A stretch of DNA of 53,331 bases from Ophioceras dolichostomum (lineage: Eukaryota; Ascomycota; Sordariomycetes; Magnaporthales; Ophioceraceae): assembly GCA_003049485.1 (NCBI GenBank), contig PYST01000278.1, positions 369-53,699 on the forward strand, written 5' to 3'. The notes under the pieces were generated by a model, which ran no database searches, was not told the origin of the DNA, and saw only the letters and a list, made by a program, of their open reading frames with translations. The position numbers and the translations under genes are program-made. Below, one piece after another: positions 1 to 12,275 of the stretch (the first letter of the stretch is position 1; each line of letters opens with the position of its first letter).

Positions 1-649
1 CCGGCCCCACAATTGCCTACGCCCTAGTTTTCCTTGCTTCCGACCGGCATTTCCCAGCCACCACCACATCAGCCGGAGATACAACTTCACTATTGCTCCC
101 CGACCTACTCTACTGCGCGCCGGCAGACGCCAGCACGGTTCAGGACAGGGAATCCCAGCTCTTGAGGACCGGAAGCGAGCTTGGAGCCGAAACCCACAGC
201 GCGACTCGGCTGTCGCGCCGTAAACGCGGGCCGGACGGACCCCAGGACCGGCGGCACCCCGGCTCGCACATGACCAGGCGGGCCATCGGCGGCCCTTCAC
301 CGGCCACATCTCTCACAGCCACAGCACATCCACGACTCGACATATCAGCACCCACCCTTACACACAGCACGCTCACCCGCAGGCATTCATCGGCGAGCAG
401 GGCACACATCGTAGCCAAGAGAATCGCGGCACAGCCATGGCATCCCACCGATATATCCCACACTGATATGGCCATATCGCGACATACCCAGGCTCGGAGC
501 GACACCCAAATAGCGATATATTACACTTCAGCGCTCACGGCACAGGCACTGCCACCACATCGCTATACACTCCCACATTGACTGGTAGCGAGAGCGAGGA
601 CATAGAAGAGGGACGAGACGACATACCGGCGGAGCTGAGAGGCTTAGAC
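1..649. other. Left-edge stretch without a supportable gene
   Basis: Overlapping ORFs exist on both strands here but none shows a recognisable domain. The text just downstream (from about 650) reads into a Gypsy pol polyprotein, so this is most likely the decayed upstream part of the same retroelement. I see no LTR boundary or tRNA primer-binding site, so the 5' end of the element is not defined. Confidence 0.4.
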
Positions 650-1044
650 TGGTGGTTCGCTGGGGAAGACCACACATCGAGCGGAACACCCCGAAGGCAA
701 GACGCGAATCCAGCACTCGAGCCGACCCCGGCATTGTGTATACGAAATCGGAATTCGAAAAGGGACCCTTTTGTTTCCTACGTCGCCCCATAAAACGGTC
801 TTTTGACACGGGACCCGAAGAAACTGTCAACCATTGGTTCCACATATCAAGCATTCAGGTCGGACTCGCGGCAAATACACCTGAGAAGATCGCGTAGGTG
901 CGAAGGCTGCTCTACACCTTCCGCGACTGCTTCGCTAGCTCCCTCAAGGACTTCAAGATCACCGACCTGTTGGAACACACTATAGATTTGAAGGAAAGCG
1001 CGAAGCCTTGTCGCCTGCCCCAGTTCCGGTACCCTCCAGAAAAG

Positions 1045-1261
1045 TGTCAGAAGATTCTACCAACTGCCCGAAGGTTCTATGGACTTCCATGATGTTCCAG
1101 AACGATGCTTGATAATAGCTTCTGTGACCTTCGACGTGATTCATCTCTCCACTCTAGAGGTCTATAAAAGACCGTCCATTCACTCTGTAGATAGACAGAA
1201 TAGGAAGGGCAAGGCTCTTCAATACACTCATTCAAATAGTTCCCTTCTCTCTTTTCCAATA
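1045..1261 (+). mobile_element. Solo LTR, family A, copy 1, TSD AAAAG
   Basis: A 217-bp LTR-like unit starts TGTCAGAAGATTC and ends TTTTCCAATA, with a TATA-like tctataaaag in the middle. It is flanked by identical 5-bp direct repeats AAAAG at 1040-1044 and 1262-1266, the usual target-site duplication of an LTR element. It is a near-identical inverted copy of 1597-1814. It interrupts Gypsy pol text, which resumes on the right. No internal region accompanies it, so it is a solo LTR left by LTR-LTR recombination. Confidence 0.88.
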
Positions 1262-1596
1262 AAAAGCAGGCGTCCCCGACGCGCATTTCCCCCACCGTTG
1301 GTCCGAATGGGCTGCCAATACAGTTTTCCGGCGGAAGCCTGCGTCTCCCTCTGCGGAAAAGCTCCCCCCCCCCCCCGAGTTCAGGACGGTCCACGATTTT
1401 AGGCCCATTAATAAGGCGACCATAAGTACCGATACAATGCCCTTGCCACTCCGTAGCGACGGACCTAGACGCTCTAATACTATGGCGCCCCAAAGTTTTC
1501 TTCCAGGCCGACGCTTCCAACGGATACTGGGGCGTCTCGTTAAAGCCTAAAGACTTGCAGAAAACCTTCTTCCTCGCCCCGGACGGCCAGTACTGC

Positions 1597-1814
1597 TATT
1601 GGAAAAGAGAGAAGGGAACTATTTGAATGAGTGTATTGAAGAGCCCTTTTCCTTCCCTATTCTGTCTATCTACAGAGTGAATAGAGGTCTTTTATAGACC
1701 TCTAGAGTGGAGGGATGAATCACGTCGAAGGTCATAGAAGCTATTACCAAGCATCGTTCTGGAACATCATGGAAGTCCATAGAACCTTCGGGCAGTTGGT
1801 AGAATCTTCTAACA
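1597..1814 (-). mobile_element. Solo LTR, family A, copy 2, TSD ACTGC
   Basis: Read on the minus strand this 218-bp unit starts TGTTAGAAGATTC and ends TTTTCCAATA, matching 1045-1261 over its full length. It has its own target-site duplication, ACTGC at 1592-1596 and 1815-1819. Taking out the LTR and one TSD joins two parts of the reverse transcriptase in frame around the GQYCY motif, so the insertion site was RT coding sequence. It is an independent insertion, in opposite orientation to copy 1. Confidence 0.9.
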
Positions 1815-2355
1815 ACTGCTATACGGTTATGGCGAAAAGCCTGCGATGCGCGATACGCGATACAAACCTATTCGCGGTTGGCAATCTGGCATTCGGCTGG
1901 TTCCCGCCTTTCGCCGATGGCAAAGGCGAGTTCCTGAACATCCTCGAGCTCTACGAGCGGTAAAACTCAGCGTTCGTCATCTACATCGACGACCATTATA
2001 GCGGCTACCAGGGCTTTCTGTTGGGAGGCCAATGGGGAAAGGAACAAGCACGCGTGCAAAATACTACTGAATTTTGGTCTCTGTCTTCGAAAGGAAAGCT
2101 ATCTGCGTGTTGGTCGAGAGAGCGACCTTATAGAGGCCGCTTGGTAGGTAGATGCCTTGGAAGTTGACGCCGTAGGACTGAGGCAACAGCTGCCACGTGA
2201 GCAGGTACCCTCCATGAACCAACACTTTCAGTCTCAATACAGCTTCCGACCACGGCCGGCGCCGAGCGCTTCCGCAAGTGGTGCGAGACCACCCGATTCT
2301 TCACGGACATCTGTCCGCTGCCAACGGGCCCGAGACCGCCGGGAAGGACCGGCGG

Positions 2356-2470
2356 TGGCGGCCCGAGAACCCCAGACCTGAACACCCCCCCGTAGCCCCA
2401 CCCCTTGGCTCANTGGCGGCCCGAGAACCCCAGACCTGAACACCCCCCCGTAGCCCCACCCCTTGGCTCA
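2356..2470. repeat. 57-bp exact tandem duplication around a single N
   Basis: The 57 bases at 2356-2412 recur exactly at 2414-2470, with the only ambiguous base of the window (N, 2413) between them. An exact duplicate meeting at an N is what a scaffolder leaves when two overlapping contig ends are joined without merging. A true tandem duplication is possible but less likely. Confidence 0.8.
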
Positions 2471-2665
2471 GGGCCGAGGAGTGGCCTGCCATAGAATCTA
2501 AGGCCTAAGGGCCCTCGCAACGCTTAAGCGGACGGAAACATGTACTTTCCTTTTTTCTCCGTAGCTTAGGCGCGTCATATGCGCTAAGGGAGGCTTCGGG
2601 TATTCACGTGGCCTGGCTCACTAGCCACCTGGCCCACTGACGTTAAATAATACTACTACTACTAC

Positions 2666-2899
2666 TGTTGGTTGGGCTTCAAGGGGGAAAAAGCAAACAC
2701 GCGCGTGGTAAACCAATCTCTTGATTCTGATGATGTACAGGGAAGAGTAAAGCTAGTCTACGCGTGAGTCGGGGGAATCGCTTTTGTAAGCGATTCCAAG
2801 GGGCCCACGTGACCTAAGGTCTGTCGAGAGGGCTGCCTTGGTGACTGAGGCAACTCGTCCACGTGGGTGCACAGAAGTTCACCCAACCGTGGTTCAACA
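2666..2899 (-). mobile_element. Solo LTR, family B, copy 1, TSD ACTAC
   Basis: A 234-bp unit with TG...CA ends: on the minus strand it starts TGTTGAACCACGGTTGG and ends GCCCAACCAACA. The target-site duplication is ACTAC at 2661-2665 and 2900-2904. It inserted into a short TAC trinucleotide run, so chance matching of this TSD is easier than for the others. It is homologous, in inverted orientation, to 19419-19651, with roughly 15 differences by eye. Both carry an internal palindrome around gaatcgctt. Confidence 0.88.
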
Positions 2900-3980
2900 A
2901 CTACTACCAAATAACACTACCAATACTACTCAATACGACTTCCTCGCCGAACATTACCTCCCACGCATAGCCTTTGTTCCGATACCCTTGGCAGGCAAAA
3001 AGTCCAAGTTCTTCCAAACCGCGTTAAACGCGGTAGGTTTCCATCTCGGAGCAGGCCACATCCGACCCGGGGACAAACACCGCTACAAGTTCGGCAGTGC
3101 GAAAACCATCGGGACGGGAGGTCGCCCAATCCTGGGTCCACTGTTAGAGCCCCATTGTAGGATGACCTGACATACTATACTCAGACAATGGTAGCCATTT
3201 CAAGAATATAGGAGTAGGCGCCATGTTCTAGCACTTCGGCACAAAAATGTTCTTCGGACCAGTCACACACCCACAGTCGTCCGGGATAATCGAACAAGCT
3301 GTCCGGCTCACCAAGCAGCAGCTGAAAAAGTGGTGATAAAATAAGACAGATAAGGAGAGGGAAGCAGTGGCAGTTGTTCCTACCCGAGGCTGTCAATAAT
3401 ATCAATTGTCGCTACATCCCCGAGCGGGGAGCTAGACCGTCGCAAATACTCCTCGGGTACGAGCCCATGCATGTCCCCCTGGACGATGGGGAGTTCGACA
3501 TGCCCACCGCGGAGGACTTCGAATCAGAGCTGGTATTCGTCCCGGATGGCGAGCAGTTGGTTCTCAACGACTCCCGAAAGGAGGTTGGCGAGGCATTGCC
3601 GTCCATATTCGCCGAAGCTGCTGATCGCCACGAAGCTGATAGCCCCAAGGAGTACCCTGTCATCCCTGATGGCACTCTGGTCTACGAGAGACTGGACAAG
3701 GAGGGTAACAGCAAGAGTAAGTTCGATGTAGTGTAGTCAGGTCTCAAGCGAGTGGTGGACAGGAGTCGGGATGGCTCCTATCTCTGGCTTCGCGAGGTTG
3801 ACAAGCCACTGCCTCAGGAGAAGAGGAAGGTTCATATATAAGACATCCAAGTTCATATTCCCCACAGGCCTCGCTCGAGTGAGTAGAAGGCCGCCCCTGA
3901 TGTTGGCTCTCAGCCTGTGGAGGAATCCGGTGGCAGGTCTTGGAGTTGAGATCCCTCTCTGATGGACTAGCGTGGGGTGA

Positions 3981-5114
3981 AGAGTGAAGAGGAAGACACG
4001 TTGGGTGCTGTTGGATTATTCTTAGTTCCAGTCATTGAGCACGAGTCCCTGTGAGGGCATGAGTCTCTCTGACCTGGCCTCCTCTGATGGGCCTCTTCAT
4101 TTATCATTACCACGTGGTATGCACGCCATTCTACAGCATCACAGCTCCTTTCTTTGTGGTCCTTTTCTTACCCTTCAGGCGGTAGATGAGATAGTCTTTG
4201 GTGAGTTTTGTGTCCGTTGTGATGGTCTGGGGGCAGGCCACTTTGTGACGTTTTGGTGGCACGTGATAAAGGGGCGAGCACTTGGGTTGCTTAGTCAATG
4301 CGCGCGTTATTCCTTTTGTAGATAAATGGGAGGTGGCCCCTTAGGAGAGCATCACTTTTCACAAAACAGCGCTCTATTTTCCCTATGTACGTAAGGCGAG
4401 AACGTCACACACTTTGTTCCCTGGTAGCTTGACAGGGCACGTGACGCGCACAGATCGCCACAAAGCCTGGCCCACGGCAATACAGACGATTTTGGCTGCT
4501 CTTACGGCAGTGCTTCTCTTTTCGTTTCACCGCTCAAAGACAACCTTATTCCAACTGCACTGTCCTGAGATCGGAACAATTCTTCCGAGCTTCCTCTATG
4601 TAAGGGACTTTTCTCTAATCCGCTAACCGCACACTTTTAGCTCCAGTGTTGTCTCAATTGCTGTAATCCAAATTCTGCCTTATGATCCGCCGTGCCATCA
4701 GGCATCAGCGCCCTGAACCAATCAAGCCACTCAAGGGGGCGGAGTTATGGATCACTCTCCACGAAATCGTGGCGGCGTCCCCAGCGCTAGTGTTCAGCTG
4801 CTGCACATCGTGCAGATCGTCAAATGAGCCCCACGCAGAACGCGCACTTCGAGGCTCGCTGACGGCAGGCCCCTGTACCCACCCGCTCGGTTTCGCTCGC
4901 TGCGCTTCGTCCTCAATTTCGGATTTTCGTCGTCGTCACTCTCGAACGAAGACAGAGTGAAGACGAAAAAAGAAAACGAGGCCCGTAAGTATCAGCAAAC
5001 GACGCGCTCATCTGGCCTCTTCAAGTTCCATTCACTCGCCGAAAGTCGGGCCGTGTTTGTACAAACCCCACATCCTTGTCTCGGGGTGGCGTCTCCGCTT
5101 TTTGGATCCCCTGG
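3981..5114. other. Retroelement tail and upstream region of the NACHT gene
   Basis: From 3981 to about 4350 scraps of retroelement-like text with many stops can be read. From about 4400 to 5114 nothing coding is supportable. The last 200 bp before the NACHT-ankyrin ATG presumably hold its promoter and leader; I see no clear TATA box. Confidence 0.4.
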
Positions 5115-8100
5115 ATGGCCGACCCCCTCTCGATCGCGTCCAGCATCGCTGGCGTCATCGCTCTCGCCGACGTCGTTTTCATCCGGCTGGTAAAGTACGC
5201 CAAAGCCGTCAAAGATGCCGCCGACGACGTCAAGGCTCTCGCGTCCGAAGTCCGGGCGCTGGGCGGGACGCTGTACAGTTTGTCGCTGCTCGCCCGGTCG
5301 CTTGAGGACGAGCCATTCGACGCCACGCTCCGGATGCACCACATCGAGGGCTGCCATCTCGTCCTCTCCAAGATCGAAAAGCTCCTGCAGAAGGCGGAGG
5401 CCGACTTTCAGAAACCGAGCCCGCTCGACTCCCTTCAGCGCAAATTGAAATGGCCCCTGTCGTCCTCGAAGGTCAAGGAGCTGATGGTGGAGCTCTCCAG
5501 GCATCAGCAGAGCATCACGATGGCCGTGTCAGCCGACAACATGAACGCGCTACTCCGGCACCTCAGCATGACCAGCGAAGTCCTAGGCGGCGTTAGTGAG
5601 ATCATGTTGGAGGTCAGGGAAACGCGGAAAATCACGACCAGGATCCACGAGGATGCTGAGAGGCGCAAAGTGCTCGACTTCTTCATCCACGTCAAGCCTC
5701 AAGACTACTACGAAACTTCCCTCGGCCTCCGCCATCCGCGCACAGGGCTGTGGTTGATGCATCTTCCAGAGTTCCAGACCTGGCTTACTATGCCGGGTTC
5801 GAAGCTCTGGCTGAGCGGGATTCCCGGAGCCGGTAAGACCGTGCTCACGGGATCCATCATCGAGGCCGCTCTGGCGCGGAGCAGCGAGTCTGTCGCTGTT
5901 GCGTTCTTCTTTTGCGACTACCGCGACGAGAAAACCAAGCAGGCCGTGGAGGTCCTCGGTGCTCTGGTGACTCAATTGGCGATGCAGAACGACGACGCCT
6001 ACGCCATTTTGGAAGCCTGCTACAACAGCCTCCATCCTGCTAGGGGTCTCCCGAAGAAGGCCACAGTGCAGATACTAAGTGGTGTGCTGAGAGAGATCAT
6101 CGCCACATACAGCCAGACCTACATCATCGTCGACGGACTGGACGAGTGCGGCAAGCACGTGGACGAGGTGGTCCAGGCCCTCGTCCCCCTCGACGGTCTA
6201 GGCGAGACGCTGTCCATCGCTCTCATCAGCCGAGACGAGGGCAATATCAAAGACATTTTGGCAGATGAGTTTAAGAACATCGAAATCTCGGCGCATTCGC
6301 AGGATATCGCGGAGTATGTGTCTGCTCAGATAGAGGAGAGGCTCAGGACGAAGAGGCTCCGGATCTCGGACATCGCCCTCAAGGGAGAGATTCGGCAGTC
6401 ACTGATAGACGGTGCTGGCGGAATGTAAGTTCTTATTGCACCACCCTCGTCGCCCCGTTCCTCCTACTAACTACTAGCCGCATTGCAGGTTCCGCTGGGT
6501 CGCTTGCCAGTTGGACCATCTGGGCGACTGCTATACCGACAAAGCCTGTCGTGAGGCCCTGAAACGTCTTCCACCAGATCTCCCAGAAACGTACTGCCGG
6601 ATTCTACAGCGAGTCCCTGAAGGCCAAGTCGAGCTGGTCCAGATGGTGCTCAACATCATCGCCTTCTCCGACCGCAGGATGGAAATTCGTGAGCTTCTCC
6701 AGGCGCTCTCTATACCCGACTCGGGCCAGTTCGACCCGACCGATGTCATCCACGAGGACGCCATCGTCAGGTCCTGCAGTAGCCTGATTCGAAAGGGATT
6801 TGGCGGCGCCTCATTCATCTTCGCGCACTTCTCGGTCCAAGAGTTTCTCACTAGCAGCTATCTCGACAAATACGGCCTGTCCCACTTCCGCATCTCAAAG
6901 AGCGAGTGCTACCGCCTCCTCGCCCGACAGTGTCTTCGATTCTTGCTGTTGAAGAACTTCAGCACCAGGCCACCACCCGCAGCGAAGAGCCTCATCTCCC
7001 TCATCAAATCCAGGCACGAGGAATACCCCTTTTATCAGTTCGCCAGTCTATACTGGTTCCTCTACGCCCGAGGCGCCTGGGAAGACAAGGAGGTGTTTGA
7101 TCTGGCAGTCAAGCTCTTTGACAGTCGCAAGACGGCGAACTTCACTTACTGGTGCATGGAGCTCAGCCCGAAATCTAGGACGACGGAGCAAGGCGGTTGG
7201 CTCGGCGGATACAAGGCTACCGACAGCGAGCTGGCCGACGTCCTCGCCAACATCACCCACAGAGGCTTCAGGCCGTTGCACATGGCGGCAATTCTTGCCC
7301 TGTCCGAGATCTGCCAGCACCTGATCGAGCGGGACAGTGGCACCAACCTCAGCGGCGCGAGTCCGTTCGGAACCCCGATTCGATGCGCACTCGAGGGGCT
7401 CCGCATCTTCGAGTTTGACAAGTTCCAGAGCGACGACTACAGGATTTGGTACCAGACGGTTCTCGGCGAAGATGTGGTACCAGCGTGTGTCTCCGATACG
7501 ATCAGGCATTTGATTGCGGCTGCGCCCGAGTCTGTCAAATCCCAAAAACTCCTCGCTTCGGGATGCATCGCCGCCTACCTGTTGAAAGACTTTTCCATCG
7601 TATCGACCCTTCTGGCAGCCAATGCATCCATGGAGGGAGAAGACTTGAAATCGTGCGAGCAGATGCTGAAGTTGGCGGATTCGTGGGCATTGGAGAACCG
7701 AGCCCAAGCAGAACAAGCTTTTAGGCCATTTGTCCAGGCGCTCAATAAGCTGATCGACAAGTCTCCGGAGATGCTGGATCTCTGCTCCATGGTCTGGAAG
7801 AAGGCCCTCCACTGGGGACTACCCTGTGCCATGGATCCTGGCGCTGTGAGCTCACAGATCTCACGTGCGGACGAATCTTTGGCCGAGTGGGCTTTCTCGG
7901 CCGTCGGATCTGCGGACTTGGACTCGCTCGAAGAATACCTGGAAGACCCGAGGGCTAGACCTGCCGAGATACGCAACCTGGAGAGAGACACTCTCCTTCA
8001 CGTGGCCCTGCGCGGCGGCTATGCCGGCATCGATATTCAAGACCGCCTCGCCATCTTCAAGAGATTGCTCGAGGCCGGCTGCGATCCACAGGTGACCGAC

Positions 8101-11100
8101 GGAAAGGGCAGGACTGTTTTCCACTGGTGGGCTTGGGACGCCCAGCCGTCCGAGTCGGATGTTCTCGAAGACGTGGTTCGCTCGGTGTACGAGGCGGGCT
8201 TCGATATCACGATCGAGGACGACCTGAAGGACAACATCATCCACGCCAACATTTACAGGCTCACGCAGCTAAAGGCAATGCTCGGAATTTTCCCCGAAGA
8301 AGAGCTCGACAAGGCCTTGCGCCAGGTCAACGGGAGAGGCAACACCCCACTTGCGGAAGCGTTCAACATGGGGTTCGAAGACGCGGCCATTTCTCTGCTT
8401 GCCCATGGGCACCACTCGGAGGAGACTTGGAAGGGTTCTGTGCCAACTTTGCAGATGGCGGCAAGGCTGGGGTCTGCCCCCGTGCTTCAAAAGCTTCTGG
8501 ATCTCGGTTTGAAAGTGGATGACGCCGCAGATCTCCACCCTCTCCACTTCATCGACCATTCTATCTCATTACGATGCCTCCAGCTGCTGAAGTCTCTTGA
8601 TAAGGACGGCTTGGGCAAGCGTGCCGAGGATGGAAGGCTGCCGGTGGAAGTCTACCTTCGCGAGTGTCTCCGCTCGTACACCCTTCCCAGCCAGGACATA
8701 TTCAACGAACTCGCCGTCCAGGAGGACCATCCTGACCTCAACCGAGAGAAGATGCTCGTCTGGCAGTACTTTGCCGAGTTCCTCATCCAGGTCGAGCGCG
8801 GCCGGGCTGGGGGCCCCGAACGCCTCGAGTTCGAAATTGTGCGTCTCGGAGCGCTCTTTCTAGTCGAAGGGGGATATCTCGCTGCCTATGAGTCCGAGAC
8901 CCGCCGATCTGGGATTGAACCACTCATGGGCCCGTTTAAAGGAGGCTACGAGAAGACGCGGCCGGTCAGCTGCCGTCTCTTGCTCTACATGGTCGACGAG
9001 ACGAAGCAGTGGGCGAGCGTGCTCGAGGACACCGAACTCTGCTTCACACTGATGATGACGGCTTACCACGTCCGAGATACCAAGCTCCTCGAGAAATTCC
9101 TCAAGAAGGGGATCGGCCTTTGGGTATCGGACAAGGAGCTCAGCGCGCTGGAACTGATGGTCCGCTACAAGCAGCACGAATCGGATTTGGACCGCACCAA
9201 GGCCATCTTCAAAGTCATCGCTGAATACGTGGAGGGGTTCCCGGTCAACGAACTCAACCCCCGCAGCAGCGACCGCGCTCTGATCCACCAGGCCGCGACG
9301 GCCAACTCGCCGTGGATGGTCCAGGAACTCCTCCGGTGGGGCTGTGACCCCAGTCTCGCCGCCGGCAAAAAGCTCCACCACGAGACAGCCATCATGTATC
9401 ACATCCGCCAGGGATCCTTCTCGAGCGCCCGCCAGCTGCTCCGCAGCGGAGCTGACCCGACGGCGCGGAACGATGCCGGGTTTGACTGCTCCCTGATGGC
9501 ATGCTTCTTCAATTTCAACGACCTGCTCTGGGAGATGTTCATGGCCAAGGAGCAGCCCTGGGTGTCGGAGCTCGACTGGACGCGCACCTGCGAGTTCACG
9601 CAAAACCCGGAGAAGTCAGACAAGACGATCAAGATCGAAGGCGCCAACGCGTTCCACCTGGCCGCGTTCAGGGGCAACATCGAGGCCATCGCGTTCTACC
9701 GCAAACACGACCTGCTGCCGGGAGGCGTCATCTCCGAGACGCAACCTTTGCTTATGACGCCGCTGCATTTCGCCGCAGCCAACGACGACGTCGACATGAT
9801 CGAGTACCTGATCCGCGCCGGCGCCGACGTCAACGCCGAGACGCGCGAGCTGCGCACGCCGCTGCACTACGCGGTACGGTTCGACAGTGCAAGGGCCGTC
9901 GACGCCCTGCTTCGCCTGGGGGCCACCCTCCCGCCCGACATGAACGGCGAGAACCCGCTCTCGATGGCGTACCGCGAGGGCAACGACAACATCATCGCCC
10001 GGGTCAAGTCCGCGTTCCAAGCGCACGCCGCCCTCGCAGAAGCAGAGGCCACCGGAAGCAACTCCGCCGCCGCGGCCGTGGTGCCGGCTCGAATGGCCCG
10101 CGGCTCCGAGCGCGCCTTCGCCTTCGCCGTGTCGAGCGGCGACCTTGAGGGTTGTAAGTCCCTATTCGCCCGGGGCTGCTCGTTGGACGTGGACCTGCGG
10201 TGCGGGGGTTGCTCCCCGCTGTTTGTGGCGATCGAGAATGTCGAGGTCGAGACCGCCATGTGGCTGCTAGAGCAGGGCGCGTCGACGACGAAGGCCTCAT
10301 GCGCTGACCACGACTACGGCACTGTTCTCCTCTATGTGCTGAGCAAAAAGAGCTCCAAGCTCGTGCCTGTCATGCGGATGATCACGAAGCGGTTCGTCGA
10401 GGAGGGGGGCGAGATTTTCCACGCGTCGTATTTGAATGTGCCTATCGGCGTGGGTAACTACGTCGGGCTCAAGGCCGTGCTGGATGCGATGAGGAAAGAG
10501 TTTGAGACACGAAAGTAGGCTTCCCCGAGATACCCTGGCGCCATGGACTCACTTTGGATACCTCAATGTCGCCGACTAGCCACCCCCTCGACCGACTGGG
10601 CAAGGGGGAGAGCGTCACCCTACCGTACCATGTGCTCCCAACCTCGACTCGGATACTGACTGTCCCTCTTTTCTTTGTCCCTTCTTGCAGACATATAGAC
10701 ACCGAGAACGGCAAACCAAAGGATATCTGGGACCTACTGAGGGCGGGTATCCAAGGCAAGGTCCGCCACCCCTTAAATGTGGCCGTCGACGAGGGCGACG
10801 TCCGGGCCATCAAGCTGCTCCTCGCCCGCGGCGCCGGCAGAGAAGCCAAGGAACGCGATAAGCTCCAGCGCGTCCTGGCCATGGCCGCGTGGTATCCGGA
10901 AAGAGAGAGGGGCCCGGACAGAGACGATGACAACTGGGCGGAACAGATAAAGGACTGGGAACGCATGATGGCGCTTCTCCTCGACGGCGACGACGGTGAT
11001 GCCGATGGCACCGGCAACGGAACCGGCGACGGAAACGGGAACGGAAACGGGAACGGAAACGGCAGTAGCAATCTCAAGGCAGACCCTTCCGCCCTCGACC

Positions 11101-12275
11101 ACCACGGCCTCACCCCTCTCATGCACGCCTGCCGCGACGACCTGAGCGTCGAGGCGGGCATGGCCGTTGTGCAGCGGTTCCTCGACGCGGGCGCGGACCC
11201 CTCTGTGCAGAGCGTGGTGCGGGGCGCGACGGCGCTGCACATGGCGGCCGAGTCCGGGCTGGTGCGGCCTTTCGCGTCTATGGTGCTGACGGGCAAGGTC
11301 GACCCGCACGCGCGGGACGCGTACGGCGTTTCGGCGCTGCACCTGGCGGTTCAGAGGCGGGAGTTTACGTCGCTGCTGCTGAACGGCGACTACAGGATCG
11401 AGGACATGGACCCGTTGCCCTGGACGTTCAGGGCGGCAGGGGAGGGGCGCATGAACTGGGTGGGGAAGAGCCTGAAGAGGTTCTACTGGAGGAGGATCAG
11501 GGACCCGGAGGACAGGCGGAGGATACTGAACCTGAAGCCGGCGGTGGGTTGGAGCCCGCTTTGCCAGGCTGCGGTTGTGGGGAAGCCCAGGGCGGTTGAG
11601 GCGCTGCTTGATGCTGAAGATGGGGGCGGCGGGGCCGAGATCGATTATGAAGGATGTCCCGATGGGTCGGCGCTGATGGCGGCTTGTAGGGCGGGGAGGC
11701 TGAGGAATGTGAAGGTTTTGGTTAGGAGGGGCGCGAGGGAGTTGTATGTGACCAAGGAGGGTGTGGTGAGGTCTGCGTTGAAGGCGGCGGTGGGGTCTGA
11801 GGCTGTTGTGCGGTGGTTACTTGTTGGGCGGTGGACGGAGCAGTTGAGGATCACTGCTGCTCCAGAGGGCGCCGCAGGGGAGGGTTCGGGGGATGAGTTG
11901 GCATCACCATCATCATCGCCATCATCATCTCGGGAGAAGCAGAAGGACGCGACCAGCCCTACTACATCCCAACCACAGCAGCCACCGCCACCAGGCCGTC
12001 AGCTTTCGCGCGTCGGCACGTGGGGCAGCACCACGGCTGGCCCGTTGCCGGTGGGCAAGGCCGAGTACGTGCTCATGGATATGGACGAGCGGCTGCCCAC
12101 GGAGTCATCCTGGGACTACTACTTGCGTCTGATCAGGTACAAGAAGCGCCTGCGAGGGACGGTGATCAGCCTCGACCCCAGACGCAGGACGGTCCGCCCG
12201 TCGAGGCTGGTGCCGGTTGAGACTGTGAAGGTGCATCCTTTGGATAGGAGGGCGCCGAGGAATTACGAAGCGTAA
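5115..12275 (+). CDS. STAND/NLR-like receptor: PigL_N-type N-terminus, NACHT ATPase, ankyrin repeats
   Basis: Three exons, 5115-6424, 6489-10514 and 10691-12275, give 2306 aa. I chose the ATG at 5115 (MADPLSIASSIAGVIALAD) because it is the standard opening of fungal STAND N-terminal (PigL_N/HeLo-like) domains; an ATG 39 bp upstream only adds unrelated residues. A NACHT NTPase follows: Walker A GIPGAGKT at residues 235-242 and Walker B YIIVDGLDECG at about 336-346, then the FRWVACQLDHL motif across intron 1. Ankyrin repeats run from about residue 690 to 2150, with a Gly/Asn tract near 1884-1903. Intron 1 (64 bp, branch CTAAC) is certain. Intron 2 (176 bp, 10515-10690, branch CTGAC) is inferred because it removes the stop at 10516 and keeps frame into more ankyrin sequence; otherwise the gene ends at 10518 and a second one follows. 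By family it is a cytosolic signal-transducing ATPase linked to non-self recognition or regulated cell death; the ligand is unknown. Confidence 0.88.
11007..11063 (+). repeat. In-frame 12-bp minisatellite coding a Gly/Asn tract
   Basis: Inside exon 3 of the NACHT-ankyrin gene, a GGAAACGGGAAC-like unit is repeated and encodes alternating Gly and Asn, followed by ordinary ankyrin sequence. The unit length is a multiple of three, so copy-number change would not break the frame. Confidence 0.8.

Larger units (their letters stand above)
650..3980 (+). mobile_element. Decayed Gypsy-type (Ty3) LTR retrotransposon, pol region
   Basis: Pieces of one pol polyprotein can be read in order on the + strand, with stops and frameshifts between them. 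About 650-1043 is the segment that precedes reverse transcriptase in fungal Gypsy elements (RLLYTFRDCFASS, then DLLEHTIDLKESAKP), with a stop at 895-897. From about 1300 to 1596 is the RT start (FRTVHDFRPINKATIS, then ADASNGYWGVSLKP). From 1815 to about 2005 RT continues to the catalytic motif FVIYIDDHYSGY at 1973-2004. Integrase core motifs follow: SDNGSHF at about 3180, HPQSSGIIEQAVRLTKQ at about 3268, then a tail with PERGARPSQILLGYEP. Solo LTRs at 1045, 1597 and 2666 interrupt it. It is non-coding today. The order RT then integrase supports Gypsy rather than Copia. Both outer ends are approximate. Confidence 0.85.

Noticed and set aside
1043..1814. Reading 1045-1261 and 1597-1814 as terminal inverted repeats of one DNA transposon
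   Set aside because: Each unit has its own different 5-bp TSD and LTR-like ends, so they are two separate solo LTR insertions.
10554..12275. Separate ankyrin gene starting at 10554
   Set aside because: The first 45 codons are intron-like, and a splice at 10690 joins the ankyrin part in frame with the NACHT gene. It is kept only as an alternative.
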